A stretch of 64,000 nt of DNA from Hermodice carunculata (lineage: Eukaryota > Annelida > Polychaeta > Eunicida > Amphinomidae). The first letter of the stretch is position 1. Every line of letters begins with the position of its first letter. Below are positions 24,300 to 38,659 of this stretch, in pieces. The stretch is taken from assembly GCA_964020975.1 (NCBI GenBank), contig OZ026626.1, forward strand, positions 15,918,171 through 15,982,170, read 5' to 3'. The notes beneath the pieces are model-generated. The model saw nothing but the letters and a program-made list of their open reading frames with translations. It had not been told where the DNA came from and made no database searches. A program made the translations under genes and the position numbers.

Positions 24300-26368
24300 T
24301 TGCGCATGAGTGAATCTATACTGTATATCTTTGGCACCATCATTATAAAACAATGTAATATGAGCATATAACAATCGACATTGAAACGGATCATGCATAT
24401 CAATGGAATCGTCATGATGATGTAAGTTCTCTGTGCAGCTAACTATGATGAAGTGTACAGATAGGATATGTTGTATGGAAAGCAATGTGTTTGGAATTTG
24501 TTGAAAGAAATGGAGAACCACATTTCTATCGTATATTTGTGCAGGAAGATTTAGAGTAAGCTCTGTGCTTTCTTTCTGTTGATTGATAACAGCCATACCA
24601 TATGTACTCTACAACTACACAATCACTTAGATGCCAGGTAACTGTAGCCATTTTGTCACTGTTGCTATGATTAGTTCATAGTTTCATCTGGACTGTAGTA
24701 CTTACCTGTGACATCGGTTCAAACTCAGATTTATCGTGGGCATGGGTTGATCTCATAATATAATAACAGCTGCAGAATGTTCACTGACGATCCCTATAAT
24801 CATTCCAGTAGTCAGATATTTGTATGATATGTGTGACCCTGGAGTCGCATTGCTTAATGTGTGTTCATAGCTTGCCGTTTTGTATATTCTTTGTCACCTT
24901 TGCTATTTGCCCATAAATTGTATACCCGTTATAATTTAACATCAGACAACAAAACCTTGTTGACAAGTATCACATATATAAATATTCACCGTTCACAACT
25001 TCCAATACAATATAGCTCTCTTGTATTCTCAGAGGGAAAGTTTATAAGTGTGAATTATAAAGTGAGTCCTGGAGAAACAGCAGAAGACTGCAGGATTGTC
25101 AGAAGTGGAGATGGGAGCCTATACGCAAAAAATTAAGATGTAGCATGAAGAATCGGTATTCATGAGATCTAATAGATTAAAGGTGTATTCAGATAGATTA
25201 ATGGGCTTGGAAAATAATTGTGAAAGCTTTTTGGAGTTGAAGAGTCGAAGATTCGTCGGCGTAGTTGACTGTCAATATGATCAGAATCCTGCTGCTGACA
25301 GCTGCCATCGACATCTCCTGTCAGCAGTAGTATTTAAGAATTTAACCCGACGGTAGATGATATGGTAAAAGATAGGTTGTCCAACTAGATGTCCCTTTAA
25401 GCTGCTAATTGCCCTGGTCGTCCATAATAAACACAAGTGCGTAGCTAATGTCTATCCGTTTCTTCTCAAATGAATTCGCTTCGAAGCACCTCCAAGCTAA
25501 GGTCAAGTTATCAACATGATGGAGTATTCTTAGCATACAAGGCCATCCCTCCCTTATTAGCACATCCCTTCCTGCATCATCCATGCAAGTCTATCAATTA
25601 CGAATGGTCATTGAAAGCCATTTATTGACAATAATTTGTTAGGAAAAGAATTGTCAAACCAATTTTCAGAAAGTGTGACTATATCAACGTTTTCAAATTT
25701 GGCTAGTATGTTTAATTCTTCAAGTCTGACCTCAGTTTTCAGACTACGACGTTTACGTGAGAGACAGATTTGATAAAAAAATGAACAACAGTTGAGATTG
25801 GGTTTGGGTTAATTTAAGATGATAGTTTATCGGAAATAATAACAGTCGCATGGTTTTTCAGTTCCACATTGTTACTGTTGCAATAGACCTTACTGTAGCT
25901 GCTGCTCAAAACCAAGGTTATCGCTGGCAATCATTGTTTCGAAGAAAAGCCACGGTGAGGAGGATTCCCCTTATACATATACTTGTAGTTTGAAGTCCGA
26001 AAATCATTGGTGCCATATCACATGCATAGGTTTTAGTCTTAGAGGTGCACAAGCACTTAAACCTTCTAGCTACAAAAAGAAACATAGATGCAAATATTCA
26101 GTTAAAATAAGTGTATGAGCGTAATGAAAACAATAAACATTGGTGTTTGGAAAAGTGTCATCAAAACAGTTTGTGACACATGGAGATGAAAGGGCAGGGT
26201 AATGTAGAACATAATGTCTATGACTATAGTTTTTTTTGATTACATGCTAGATAGATAGATGTTCATACAATCACGTCTCGTATCGACCGATACGCCAAAG
26301 GCTGGAGAAAAAAATACACTGGTTACCCTGTTGTATAGCAACAGAGGCATCAGGCAACCATGATAACG

Positions 26369-26370
<2 letters not shown>
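24300..26370. other. Intergenic or intronic stretch, no gene recognised
   Basis: No coding region is supported. A short inverted repeat (CTGCTGACAG at 25292 with CTGTCAGCAG at 25318) is the only local structure noticed. Confidence 0.5.
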
Positions 26371-26451
<81 letters not shown>

Positions 26452-26456
26452 TATAT
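26371..26456. repeat. (TA)n microsatellite
   Basis: About 85 bases of TA adjoining the left end of a MITE, whose insertion into TA may have seeded or used the tract. Confidence 0.95.
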
Positions 26457-26632
26457 AGTCAAAACTCATTACAATAACACTCAGATATCCGACATATTCA
26501 CTTAGCGACACACATGTTACGGAGCAAAAAGTACATTTTTTATGTTTTGTAATTCATTTATCTGACATATTCAGCTATGTGACACAGTTTCAGGGGACAG
26601 ATGGTGTCGTTATAATGAGGTTTCACTGTATA
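26455..26632. mobile_element. Pogo/Tigger-like MITE, about 175 bp
   Basis: The left end AGTCAAAACTCATTACAATA is the inverted counterpart of the right end TATAATGAGGTTTCACT. TA lies at both outer edges. The C-AGT-AAAACCTCATTATA pattern is typical of pogo-group termini. Inside, ATCCGACATATTCA and ATCTGACATATTCA form a direct repeat about 80 bases apart. Confidence 0.6.
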
Positions 26633-26639
26633 TAGATAA

Positions 26640-27790
26640 GAGAGATTTACAGACCATTTTGACTTTGCATTAAATTGACTGAAATATACATGTAATATCT
26701 GCATAGTTTGAACTTTATAGTTTGGGATAATGCTAACTGCGCGCGGAATACATGGATGTGCTTTTATTTTTTTAATGAAATAACAGTGGTCAAAATGACA
26801 CAGGTCCTAGAGTCTGTTTCATCAGGGCACCCAAGGCAGTTTGACTAGTAAATGTCATAAGTGTTCAGTCTCTGTATGTGGCTTGATGTTCCTCGCTGTC
26901 ACAGGTGTTAATATAACCATCCGTCATCCTATATCAGTGGATATTTTTGTCTTTGTTGAGCCCGGAAACTAGACACATGATAATGGCACGCCTTTTGGTC
27001 AGTTAGATATAAATATGCCCGTGTTGTTTTTCCTTGCCTTGAAAAGTCTTTGTTTATTGTGATACAACAAGTTAAGAATGATACAGCTCAGTTTTCAATC
27101 CGTTTCCTTGACAACCCTGTGCAATCAGCCGATCCCTGGCTCTTCCTCGGGCACATTCAGTTTCTGACATTAATAGATATCACTTTTGAAGCAAGAACAA
27201 AAACCGAAGCAGATAAGCACAACCTTTATGGATTCCTGCCTGTTTTGGAAACTAGCTGAGCAACCATACACCGTAATTGATTAACCTTTCATTATTGTTT
27301 ATTATTACATTAACCCAGTGATGGAAATTGTCTCCAAACCCAAGCAACTTGGAGACAGATTTTGGAAATTTGTGGAAGATCGAGTCAAATGTTGTTTTTT
27401 TTTTCTTCAAAGTAAATTGCTAATAACGCACCACATTTTACCTTAGGTGTCCTGTCATTAGTTTCGCTTATCCTGAAGGCCTTTCGGCTGTCACATTTCA
27501 ACCTCAAAAATTTACATTTGCGACTTCATTGCCAAAACCACCAGGTAGATCGACTTTAAACCTGGTGAAAACATACCTTGGGTTGATCTCTACCAAATTT
27601 ACATTGTCAAACTTTAGTTATTTTGTATAATTTTATGATTCTTTTACAATGTTGTGGTCAAATCATAATAAAGAAGAAGAAAAAATAAAAGCGCTAAGCT
27701 AATTACTTCGAAATAGTATAGAGACACTTCTGGTAGACTTTGAATAAAGCATGAGTTGGCGCTGCTATTTGTTTCTATTTTTATGAATTT

Positions 27791-27839
<49 letters not shown>

Positions 27840-28278
27840 TAGCTGCAATGTTTTTTCTACCAGGTCCGCACAAAGTTTGGTAGTATGGTCACGCCCCTGT
27901 GATATTTGTACAGTTTAGCAATTTTTTTGCGGGGGGGGGGGGAGGGGCGGGGCGAATTTGAAGGAAAAAAAAAAAGAATATTCTTATCTGAAACAGCTCA
28001 CCCAATTTCTTCGAAATCCAACAGGGACACTTTTGGAGACATGCAATTCATGCTCTGTTCACCAGGTGGCACTGCATTTTTTTGCATTTTGTAATTAATG
28101 TTCTTGGTATTTTTTTCATACCTGCCTTCATGACAAAGTTGTGTGTTCATTTTGTGTCCATGATACATATTGAATATGAACAGCCTTGGGCATAATGGAT
28201 GTTAGATGCAAGGATGACTTCACTTAGGGATGTTCCAAAAAGTTTCCTCCATGAGGTGGATGGGCGGCAACGATTTCC
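26640..28278. other. Non-coding stretch with a (GT)n tract and a diverged direct repeat
   Basis: (GT)n occupies about 27793-27836. Segments 27696-27795 and 27992-28095 align as direct repeats sharing TTCTTCGAAAT, GACACTT and GGCGCTGC/GGCACTGC blocks. No gene is supported. Confidence 0.45.
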
Positions 28279-28440
28279 ATATCCGGGGGGCGGGGGTATA
28301 AGTCCCTGATCATGTCCGGGAGGTTGGGGTAGGAGATAACCTATTATGTCCGGGATATTGGGGCATCAGCCTTACACACATGTCCGGAGTATGAGGGCCA
28401 TTTGACACAATCCTGTCCGTGGGAGGGGAGGGATATTCGG
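28279..28440 (+). repeat. G-rich minisatellite, five units of 33-35 bases
   Basis: Units begin ATGTCCGGG or close variants at 28279, 28312, 28345, 28380 and 28413, each with a following GTTGGGG/ATTGGGG block. Confidence 0.75.
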
Positions 28441-28449
28441 TATAAATTC

Positions 28450-31400
28450 TCTAATTTTTAAATATTGGTCGACACATACATGTATCTCACGCGAAGCTCA
28501 CGGCTATTAAAGCTCATACGGTCGACATGATCGAAGTGAAACCACTCGGAAATTACAAAGTACATTTTCGCCACCAGATGTCTCTGTTTTTTATTCGACC
28601 TTGACATCCAGTCAATCAGTGGCGCGAGAAAAACTTCTTCAGCAACATGGTTGTATTAAATGACTGCAGCACCGCTGCTATCACTAAGTGTTTTAGCAGC
28701 ATATGCGGTCTATGTAGGATCACAGAACCATATAGAGAACGATCCAAGGAAACAGTTCGATCTGATAATAGTGTTGAGCATCTGTCTTGTTGACACCTAA
28801 AAAAAAAAAGACAAGCGTGCTCCACTGCTTCCTTACCTTTCACTAATGTCCCGATTGTCTGTCAGAGCGAATATCCTACATTCACCTCCACTATTTTTCA
28901 CAAACATATTTATCTAAATAGAATAAAGACCCATTTTCACTCGGTAAAATAGATGCACAAATTCTAGGCGTCGAAAATGGAAATTTGGGTTGATTTCAAT
29001 TTAATTGAGGTAAAGATCCTGCTTCGACACCTTGTGGACAAAAGATGAACTACCAACCATGAATGAGGGCACTTTCAGTATCGTATACTATTAAATCATA
29101 CAAAATAAAGACTTTGTAAACAAACATATGGCTATTTTCTAAATATTTTTGGGTTCCCCTGCATTTCAAATATATGTAGTATATACATAAATTTTCTACT
29201 GTTTTTCTGTGCTGAAGTTACATGTAACTTTATTAAACATATACTTTTGGCCATGCTGAATGCATTGCTCTGCCCTGATGCATGGTACAGTGGTACCTGC
29301 TGCATGTAGTAACTCCTTCCGCCAAATGCCCGCATACAGCAGGTGACCTGTCACTGCAGGTAGCTTTGCAAAGTAACTGATTCCTTGTGTCCCAACAGTG
29401 TGGCTGTTTACGGCAGTGGTTGTCAATGCAGGACAGCAGTTATATTGAAGTCCTATTATAGACCTATCACAAAATACAAATTAGGCCTTTCTGGCTTGAA
29501 ATGGTATTGCATTACATTCAAAATTTTATTTGTAGTTCATAATATCTTTGGCAAGAATTTGATTGCCACTTAATAATTTTATCAAAGACAAATTATGATA
29601 AATTTACTTGCCTGAGGAATTATGCAACTGGGAATAAAATTTGTGATCAATGAACAAAACCATTCAAGGCTTTTAAATTTCACCAAGGCTATCAATGGCT
29701 TTGCCTGCAAAGCAGCCTTGTGCTTACATTCAGATACAGAGTCTGCTTCACAGGCAGCATATTATGGCCATGCATTATAGCAATATAGGTCTACTAACAA
29801 GAAAATCTTTGTGACCTCAATGGTATTGCATTTCACAAGAAGCTTGGGGATGGTTCAACATTATCATTTTTAATTAGTACTTTGGGTAATAAATTACAAG
29901 ACCCCCCCCCCCCGTCCCCAAAATGTGTACTGTAAAATTAATTTTCATAGAAATCTCACAAAAATTCTTTAACAGTTTGGTAAAAAACGACCATCATGTT
30001 CCATTTTCCGGGAAGGTATACAGATCTATTGAACCCCCTACCCCCTTGCACACTATAAGTACTTGTTCAAAAAATGATGAATCATCAACCTTGTACAGTG
30101 CTCTCGCTTTGCAACACCACTCATTGCAAGGCAGTTTCTGATTTAACACATGGTGTACCATGGTTTCCACTGAAGTACTTTTCCCATAAGGTCTGGAAGT
30201 TCAACTATTACATGTGCAAAAAATCAATTTTAGACCCCTCCCTTCCCGCTGTACGAAAGGTGTACACATCATCCCCTCTCCCCGCATGCAGTATGCAGGG
30301 CGATCACCAATACATCATAGAGTCTAGGGCTGAACTGTTTTCTACAGCACTAATAATTCCAATACAGATTTTTTCCTATGGAAGACACAGTAACAGCCTT
30401 TGGTACAATCGTTACTGATATTTTCCCATTAATAAATCGTCGAAAAATAGACCCCAATAGGCAAAATTATTATAAGAATTCTAGTGTTTTGAAAAGGGGT
30501 TACAGTGGCATCATTTTTATACAGAATAGCTTATTTTCCCCTAAGAAGCTTCATATTCTCTACAAAAGGGCAGAAAATGGACCCTTTGCCATATATGTCA
30601 GGGGTTCATTTTTCTTTTGAAAGGGTACATGATGCATATATGGGGGTAATGAAAACACCGAATCCTCTCACACAGCCTGATAAAGTAAAGACAATGTGTA
30701 CGCATATGCAGCCAGCAAACCTCCTGCCCCTCCCCCCACCCCCTTTGTGCGTACATACATCTTGCAAAACCCATAAAGGGGTCATTTTTTTTCATAAGTT
30801 CCCCTGCTGGGAAACAATAGGTGATGAACTGGTTACCCAGGTGACCCAACCTAATTATGCTGCAGTGTACTGCCCACCTTGGGCGTCAGAAGCTCCAGAC
30901 TTCTAGATGTCAGCAGGCTTCACAAATTGTTTTCCATAGCTCTTGTCCCTAGGGCACGCTCTTTTCAAATTCTATTTGTCCCCTTGCGCAATTCAGTGGC
31001 CCTTCAGATTAAAATGCATAATATTAAAACAAAATTGTTGCTTGTCCACAGGACAAGTGCTTTTTAAATTTTAACTTGTCCCAGAGTGGAATTTTACTTG
31101 TCCCGGAAAATAGGACATGTGAATTGGTGGGCCTTGTGTCTAGAGATGTGATCCAGGCAATGTTGGATTTATGCCCAATGTAAAGAAATAAAGATTTATA
31201 GCCTTTTAGTCCCAGTTTTGGACAAATGATGAGTTGAATCTCAAGCTCATAATTTTTACTAGTCCTGTTTGCAAATTCATTTTTCTGAGACAATAAGACA
31301 GTCCTTAAGGTCAGGCCCTATATAAAAAAGCAGTAACATCTTTTACATTCGTGTGATCTGCAGCTTTTTTCAACTATTAATGTTAAGAGATGCCAGTTTT

Positions 31401-32130
31401 CCATAATTGTATAGAAATCCGTGTTTTTGTTGTGCTTTCCGTAGAAACAAATAATGTAGATATCTACTACAATTAGATCAGAAGAGTCTTGAAATGTTAC
31501 ATCTAAACTCTCAACCCTTTTCTGAATTTTTGCCTAGGCGGCATTTGCATCTCTGAAAAGTGGAGGTGAAGTAGTTTTCTTAATTATGTCCAGGCCTGCC
31601 TCCTGCATGAGTTGCATTTACCCTCTATCCACTGCTCAGTCTCATGGGAAACAAATGTCAAAATTTAGTTTTCGTTTGTTTCTGAAAAGTTCGGAATATA
31701 AAAACAAGAGACTTTTTTCTATTGACATATCTTTATTTTCAAATTGAAATATTTGACATAAAAAGATGCTGCAGTAATTGTCTTGCACAGATTTTTTTAA
31801 TCTCCACTGAATTCTTAAACGTTTTCAACAACAAATTGACTGGTAAATAGCAGCATTATTCTGTTTATGAACAAAAGGGTAATAGTTGGTTTCAATATAC
31901 TTTGTTTCAAGAGCAATCAACAGGTCCAATGCAAATATTAAGACCTTCTGTGTGTATTTTTATTTAATGCCTGTCCCCAGGTGTTCCTTGGCCAGAGAAA
32001 CAATCTTTTTAAACTCAGGAAAATATATTATACACAAACAATGTGTTGGGAACTGTTATACCAATAGTATTTTGGCTATGTAGGAATATAGTCTATAATT
32101 TTCATAAGACTGAGCTTTTTTTCTAAACAA
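28450..32130. other. Intergenic or intronic stretch with degenerate C-rich motifs
   Basis: No gene is recognised. Between 29.9 and 30.8 kb C-rich segments such as GACCCCTCCC recur at irregular 150-300 base spacing and may be a decayed tandem repeat. Near 30940-31130 CTTGTCC recurs several times. Confidence 0.35.
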
Positions 32131-32137
32131 CCATGTA

Positions 32138-32300
32138 TGTCCTGGATATGAGGTTGCAGGTTTTAAGACCTATCCTGGGTATTGGGGCTGAGATACTATT
32201 AGGATATAATGGGTTTGGGGTTTTCAAAATTATGTTTGTCCAAGGAGTAAGGGGTTCAGAAAGTTACTCTCTCCTCGGTAAGGGGTGGTTCAAATTTGGT
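32138..32300 (+). repeat. Second G-rich minisatellite, five units of about 33 bases
   Basis: Units start TGTCCTGG 32138, TATCCTGGG 32171, TATAATGGG about 32205, TGTCCAAGG about 32237 and TCTCCTCGG about 32270, each followed by a GGGG block. Period, orientation and unit core match the array at 28.28 kb. Confidence 0.65.
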
Positions 32301-32309
32301 GCCTCCCAC

Positions 32310-34380
32310 CCACCCACCCCAGGACATTTTCTGAAACAGCCCTTATTGCATAAATGATGTGAATGAGGAGTTAATAACAGATCTTAGACTGATCATTATT
32401 TCTCTGGTATGGGCCTCAAGGGCAGTTGTATGGCTCAGAATTTATTTATTTGGGAATTTGCCTTCTTGCATAATATATTCTAGATTTTGTGTGGCATAAG
32501 TCCGTTCAGAAAGCTGATCTGATTTCAGTACATGGAACACGTGCACAGCAACTTGGTCAAAGTCAAATAGCTCACTCTGTACCATCATACAATATTTGGA
32601 AAAGTACCTCCGCTGTTTTGCCTCTGCTTAATTTGTTCACACCAGGTGCTGTGCAGTGGCAAAACAAAATGTTTTGTACAGGGAAGACACATGCATGTAA
32701 GTGAAAGGGTGGATCCCAGTAGACAACAATAGAAGCAGTGGATTTTTTCATAAAATTGTGTAGGCCATGAAGCCTGAAATCCGGTATGTTATTGAAAGGT
32801 CTTGTGGCATGTACAGTATGATACCAATTCTACCAAAGGTTAATCTACCATTGTATTGTTAAAAAAAAAATGATAAAATTCGTCTATTTAGGAATATATT
32901 ATTAGCACTGATTTCAGCTTTACCATAACGTGTACTCATCAACATTGTCATTGGCAATTTCAGTTTCACACCAGCATAATCACATAATCTGTTACTTTAG
33001 CCACTAGCCCAAAGCCTATGTCTAGTAAAGTCGTAAATTTTGTATTGGACAAACAAATGCTCCCCCTAGTGCTTGCCCGATCAATCAAGAACTTTTTTCC
33101 AGGTTGCTCAGACCAAAATATACATTTCGTTTGTATATTTGTATAGTTATGGCAGACAGTTGAGAAAATCATCTGTTTTACTTAGTCAAGTTTGTGAGCA
33201 ATAACGTTTTGCTCTTCCGGGAACATATACACCATTGCATTTAGTTACCCCTAAATTTCGCATAAGGCTGAGAAAACATACACAAATTCCACAGGTCACT
33301 GTTACAAATACGCCAAAGATTGCAGCCAGAAATTGAGTAACAATGGTATTATAGCAAACTAGTTTCAAATCTTTGATCCAGATCAAAATCAAAAGGTGAT
33401 ATTGACAATCAAATGCCCAAGCCATACATTATAATAACCAACAGAGGCCAAACCATCTTAAGTCGAGGTTATGACCTAAGTCCAGATCGAGTTGATAATT
33501 TATGTTACAGATAATAAACACTTATTGATTAGATATTTTAAGCACATGTATCAATGACGTTTGATTGGTTTTGAAATATATAGTACAGGAATGATTATTT
33601 TGCATCAATGGCTCCCTAACGTAAAGAAATGTATTACTATGTGTAGCCACCAAAGATTTTTGTATGGGGGTAACTGTTATTCAACCTTATGATAAATGGC
33701 ATTTTATTTAAAAAATTTTCTTACACACAGTCGAAATTTGTGCATAAAAGCTCATTTCATATGTACCCACCGTGACATTATCACCCCGCAAGCGCCACAT
33801 CTTTTAATCAACCTCATATTCTGCCTACAAAATAACATATACATCACATGAAGAAGAGCACCGAAATTACAAAACAATTTAAAACAAAATGTGCGAATAA
33901 TGCAATCAGACTTATGCATCGATTTGTGTGACAAAGCTAATACATTTTACAAACGTTCTTCGCCCAACTGCCTTCTCAGTAAACTAGTGTTTTTAGATCT
34001 GCGATCTTTCATCCTTTTCATATGTCTGTCTGCCTCTCCATCATTTTCCGCAATCATGTTGCACATTGTTCTTCAAACCTTTAAGTTAATTCAAACTGTC
34101 TGGGGATGTACCTATGGTGGTTTTCTGTCAAGTTCGTTCCGAACACCCTGTGGCCAAATCAAAAGAAGGGCGTTGTTCAAATTCAACTGGTTCCACATAG
34201 TCACGTTCAATGCTACTTTGAATATTTATGATATTTTTGGGAAACACGGAAATCACACATTTAGTGCCGATTAGATGACCTTCATATAACCTTAACTAAC
34301 ATATGCGAATAAAGAACGTCAGTTTTGGAGCTATTTATTCACATTTTGGAACGCTATGTTTGTGTAAATAAAAAAATCGA
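32310..34380. other. Intergenic or intronic stretch, no gene recognised
   Basis: Only short frames, the longest starting at a non-ATG codon, with no family resemblance. Confidence 0.5.
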
Positions 34381-34412
34381 AAAAGACCAAGCTGTCATAG
34401 ATTTCTGCAGAA

Positions 34413-34688
<276 letters not shown>

Positions 34689-34699
34689 TAACAAAAAAG

Positions 34700-36269
34700 T
34701 GCAAGCAGTATGCTGTTATATAAAATCCAAAATCCTTAGTTATGCCAGTCGACGCCGTTTTGAGTAAGAGTACAACCAGCAGATCAGGCTTAAAGAAGAA
34801 ATACATAAAAAGAGATTATCACGATATGTCAAATTTAAGGAGGAGTATGCATATTTATAATAACTGTCGGTTCAGCCAAGGAAGTGAACCCACCTAAATT
34901 CAATGAAATTTAATTACTTTTTTAAAAAACTGTTGTTTTTTTTTGTAGAACCAGCAAATGTTTTGGCAGCATACCTGGTGTACATCCCCGATCGCCGTTT
35001 TTGAAACTTATCATAATATTTTGGAAAATGATTTTTTTTGTTAGAATTCACGATAATGACTTAATTATGAGACATAGAGGCACATTTGCTTAAAATGTCC
35101 TGAAATTCCGAACTGATCAATCATTATCACCAGTTTGATAGTATTTGTGCACATATTGGAGTAACCTTGGTCACATACAAAAATTTAGATATGTTATATA
35201 TCTCAAGGTTATTTTAAGGTCAAAGGAAGTTCAAATTTTAACTCCCAGAGCATATCCTACCGACATGATTATTTTCTTGCAGTTTTTTTATCTGGCCAAA
35301 AGGCTGTCTCCAAAAGTTTCGAGGGGCCTGGAGGTGGCCCTTGCGGCCATTTGGCCCCAGTGAGACAGGTCCTATTCCACAATATTTGAATCTTACGAAA
35401 TTTGAAGGCTCATTTTCAGGGCAAAATCTTCTCTGAAACAACTAGGCACATTACTTATGAGCTCCAAAGGAAGGCTTCTTGGGATACGTTCTGAGCTATG
35501 TGATCATCACATGATGGTGCTAGGTTTCGTTTCTATTTTCAAATGAACACTGCGTGTGTTTCCTCTATGTGTAACTTTTTATAGTAGGCTAGATTCGCAT
35601 AAGACTGAAAACGAATGGCTAGATTCGCTCGAGACAGAATAAGAATGCCCCTGGACTCAATATGCAGTTGTTTACCACATTGGCATGGTTGCGAAGGTAA
35701 TTGCTGATCTTTTCACGAATTGTAGAAATTCGGAAATATTGGAAAGAGTATGCCCACTTTAGCACTGTTACAACCAGGTATGGGACCAAACCTGATATCA
35801 TGGTTTTTATTAAGTAATGATGGCTTTACTATTCAGAAAATTTGATAAATACACACACCAAAGGACAAAGAGGGCCATATTCTCAAATGTTAAAGGTCTT
35901 GAATACAAACTAAAGACTGCTTTTGATTTATTTTGTTAAAGTTAGAAAGGTAATAAAGTGAACTAAGTAACACCACGCTCCTTCGATACTTTTTTTGTTT
36001 GTTTTTTGTTTATTTCAATATAGATGATTGCTCAGCTTTGATTACTGAATAAATTGAAATATGTTTAGTTGCGTCTGAAATCGAAGAATTGATACTGGTG
36101 TCATTTTTGGGCAGATAACTCCCAGTGCAAGTGATCAGAGTGATCCGCCCATGCATTTAGCAAGTTTGACTTCTTGCATTTCAGAATTGTCGTGTTTTGT
36201 GATCCCAGGCCTATGATACGTAATAACAAATACTTTATTATGTGAGGGTAGACATACTGTAAAGAGTTA

Positions 36270-36270
<1 letters not shown>
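34700..36270. other. Intergenic or intronic stretch, no gene recognised
   Basis: AT-rich sequence without supported features. Confidence 0.5.
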
Positions 36271-36357
<87 letters not shown>

Positions 36358-36458
36358 ATGTCTGTCTTTCTGTCTGTCTGTCTGTCTGTCTGTCAATCTA
36401 TCTATGTATCTGTCTGTCTATCTTTCTATCTATATGTCTTTCTATGTGTCTATTTATA
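36271..36458. repeat. (CTAT)n-(CTGT)n tetranucleotide microsatellite
   Basis: CTAT units pass into CTGT units and then into an interrupted mixture of both. Confidence 0.95.
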
Positions 36459-36459
36459 T

Positions 36460-38655
36460 CCATTTCTTCCTTTTTAATCCTTTCTCCAATACGCTATGAA
36501 ATCCAGTGAGTTTCTAGCAGCATGTGCGTCATAACATATTCCTTGTCATATTTTTTACATCCTGCTAAATATAAATCACTCAAATTTCCCTTCCTCTTAT
36601 TCTATGAGTATGTATGTCACAATAGGTGAACACACGATTATGTATTTTTTATCAATTACAGTTGCCGTTTTATGCATGTGTGACCACACCTTCTACATTT
36701 TAAAAAGTTGATGTTAGTCCTAGCTATATTACAATAGAGTGTGTTAAGAAAAATGTTCAAATTGTTCCTCATGCACCCGAGTGAAACATTAAGTATTTGG
36801 ACCTTGATCTACATTCAAAATGCAGCTAGTTTCACCACGCAAAAAAAAACCTGCATTCGGAGGGGCAACTGCATAGAATACATATTTAATGAGAGAACAC
36901 AGTGAATGGTCATGTGTCAGTGTTGCCACTCAGCAAGTACAGTTTGGCAGTGCCACTTACATGATTAGAATATCGGGTACCTTTCAAAGGCAACTATCGC
37001 TGGAGCACGCAAATGTGTAATAGCTGTGTAACTATGAAGCTTTTCATGTTGTACGAAACCCCTCAATACCCTATCCTTAAATCTTCCTTTTTTTCATAAT
37101 CTACAAACGTCAGTTAAAGTTTTTAATCACCCGAGTGGTAAACTACCCATTTCCAAACTATCATTGGTGCTTTTTTATAGATGGAACAAATAATTATTTA
37201 TGTGGAATGCACAAGCGGCTTAGCTTGGAGTACTTTCCTTGATCAGAATCCTTGAGCTAAAACAAGAAAAAGAGGTGAGTGATGGTGTGTTTTTAACCCA
37301 TGATTTAATCTTGGATATTTACACTCTTCAACAATCTTGATAAACTAAAATGGGCTGAAACTAGTTAGAAAATCAGAATTCCAGTGATTGCACTGCACGA
37401 TCACCCGTGAATGGATATTTGTCAAAACAAAGCAACGCAATATATTCACTTTCAAAAACAGCTTGTAAAACTTGGTTGGTAAATTCTGTCTACTATAATC
37501 AAGTGGGCTTGTTTGCACGCAAAGGACACGCTCAGACGAATAGCTGTTCCACAGAGGAGAAGATGATTATGTCCACAAAGAAGCTTCACCACATGTTAAA
37601 AGCTATTTTCTTTGAACCATTACATATATATATTGATCAATGTGGGCTGATATGAAAAGTCTGACTTATATATTCATACATTGGTTCATAAGTCACGGAA
37701 CAGCCTTTTTTTTTTTAGATAAGATAAATCTGGTGGGATACAAACTTATATTTGACAATGTGTAAGTGAATTGTACCTTAATATCAAAGTGAATGAAAGG
37801 GAAGCCTGTTCAAATAATTAAGGTGATATCTGGTTACTAAAGAGCCTCACCGAGATTGGTTATTTTCAATAAATCTGTTAAGTCAATGTGTGGAAACTGA
37901 TTTTCATTATGCTTCTTATAGTCCCGTTGTACCGTCTGCCTTTGAATCTGGGGTCACAATGGAGTCCAAATAAATAACAATGTCATTAAATAGAGGTTAG
38001 AATAAGTGTTTAGTCAATTATCATCGACCGCTGAAATGCCATCAGAAATTTCGAAGTGCAAGCCTGTATAGCTAGTTTTAGCTGAACAAATACTGCACAA
38101 GTATAAAGTCTCTAAAACATCTATTTTCCCAAAGCGATGAAACATAAACATTTCATACGCTTTACGTCTCCGAACCCCCAATCATGATAGTTACAAAAGC
38201 ATGGAAAGAAATGAAATTTTTACTACAGCGTTTGCACATCTTCAAATTACAACACAATGGACGTTTTTCGCTCAGAATCGAATAAAACCGCAAATCCTAA
38301 GTTCAGCAAGGCTTTGTTCAGGAGTGATGAGGAATTTATAAGTTTCTGAAAGACTACTCCATATTTTCTTCAAAGAAGGTATTGTGTTGGTTGTGAACAA
38401 TGAATCTTATTGGTACAGGTAAGCCTTACATGGTTTGTAAAGGTCCTTACACTGCAATAAAGAAAAACACATACACACATGTTGTTGACGAGTGGATCTG
38501 GCCACCAATCAGGTCATAATATATGAAGCTTCCATCTTACATATGAGCACATTGGCCATGGACAGAGAATGCCGGCCTCTTTAGAGCCATAAACGTCACA
38601 AAAGTTAGTACATGAAACGTGATGGGGCATTGAGCTTTAACAAAGTCTCAAAGGA
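36460..38655. other. Intergenic or intronic stretch, no gene recognised
   Basis: AT-rich, with short chance frames only. Confidence 0.5.
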
Positions 38656-38659
38656 ATAT

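Noticed and set aside
24861-25356. Two consecutive short + frames that could be exons
   Set aside because: No recognisable domain and no convincing splice sites joining them.
33891-34274. 127-codon frame on the + strand
   Set aside because: Starts at GTG, has no family resemblance, splice context or codon bias to support it.
36271-36458. CRISPR-like or coding array
   Set aside because: Plain tetranucleotide microsatellite without spacers.
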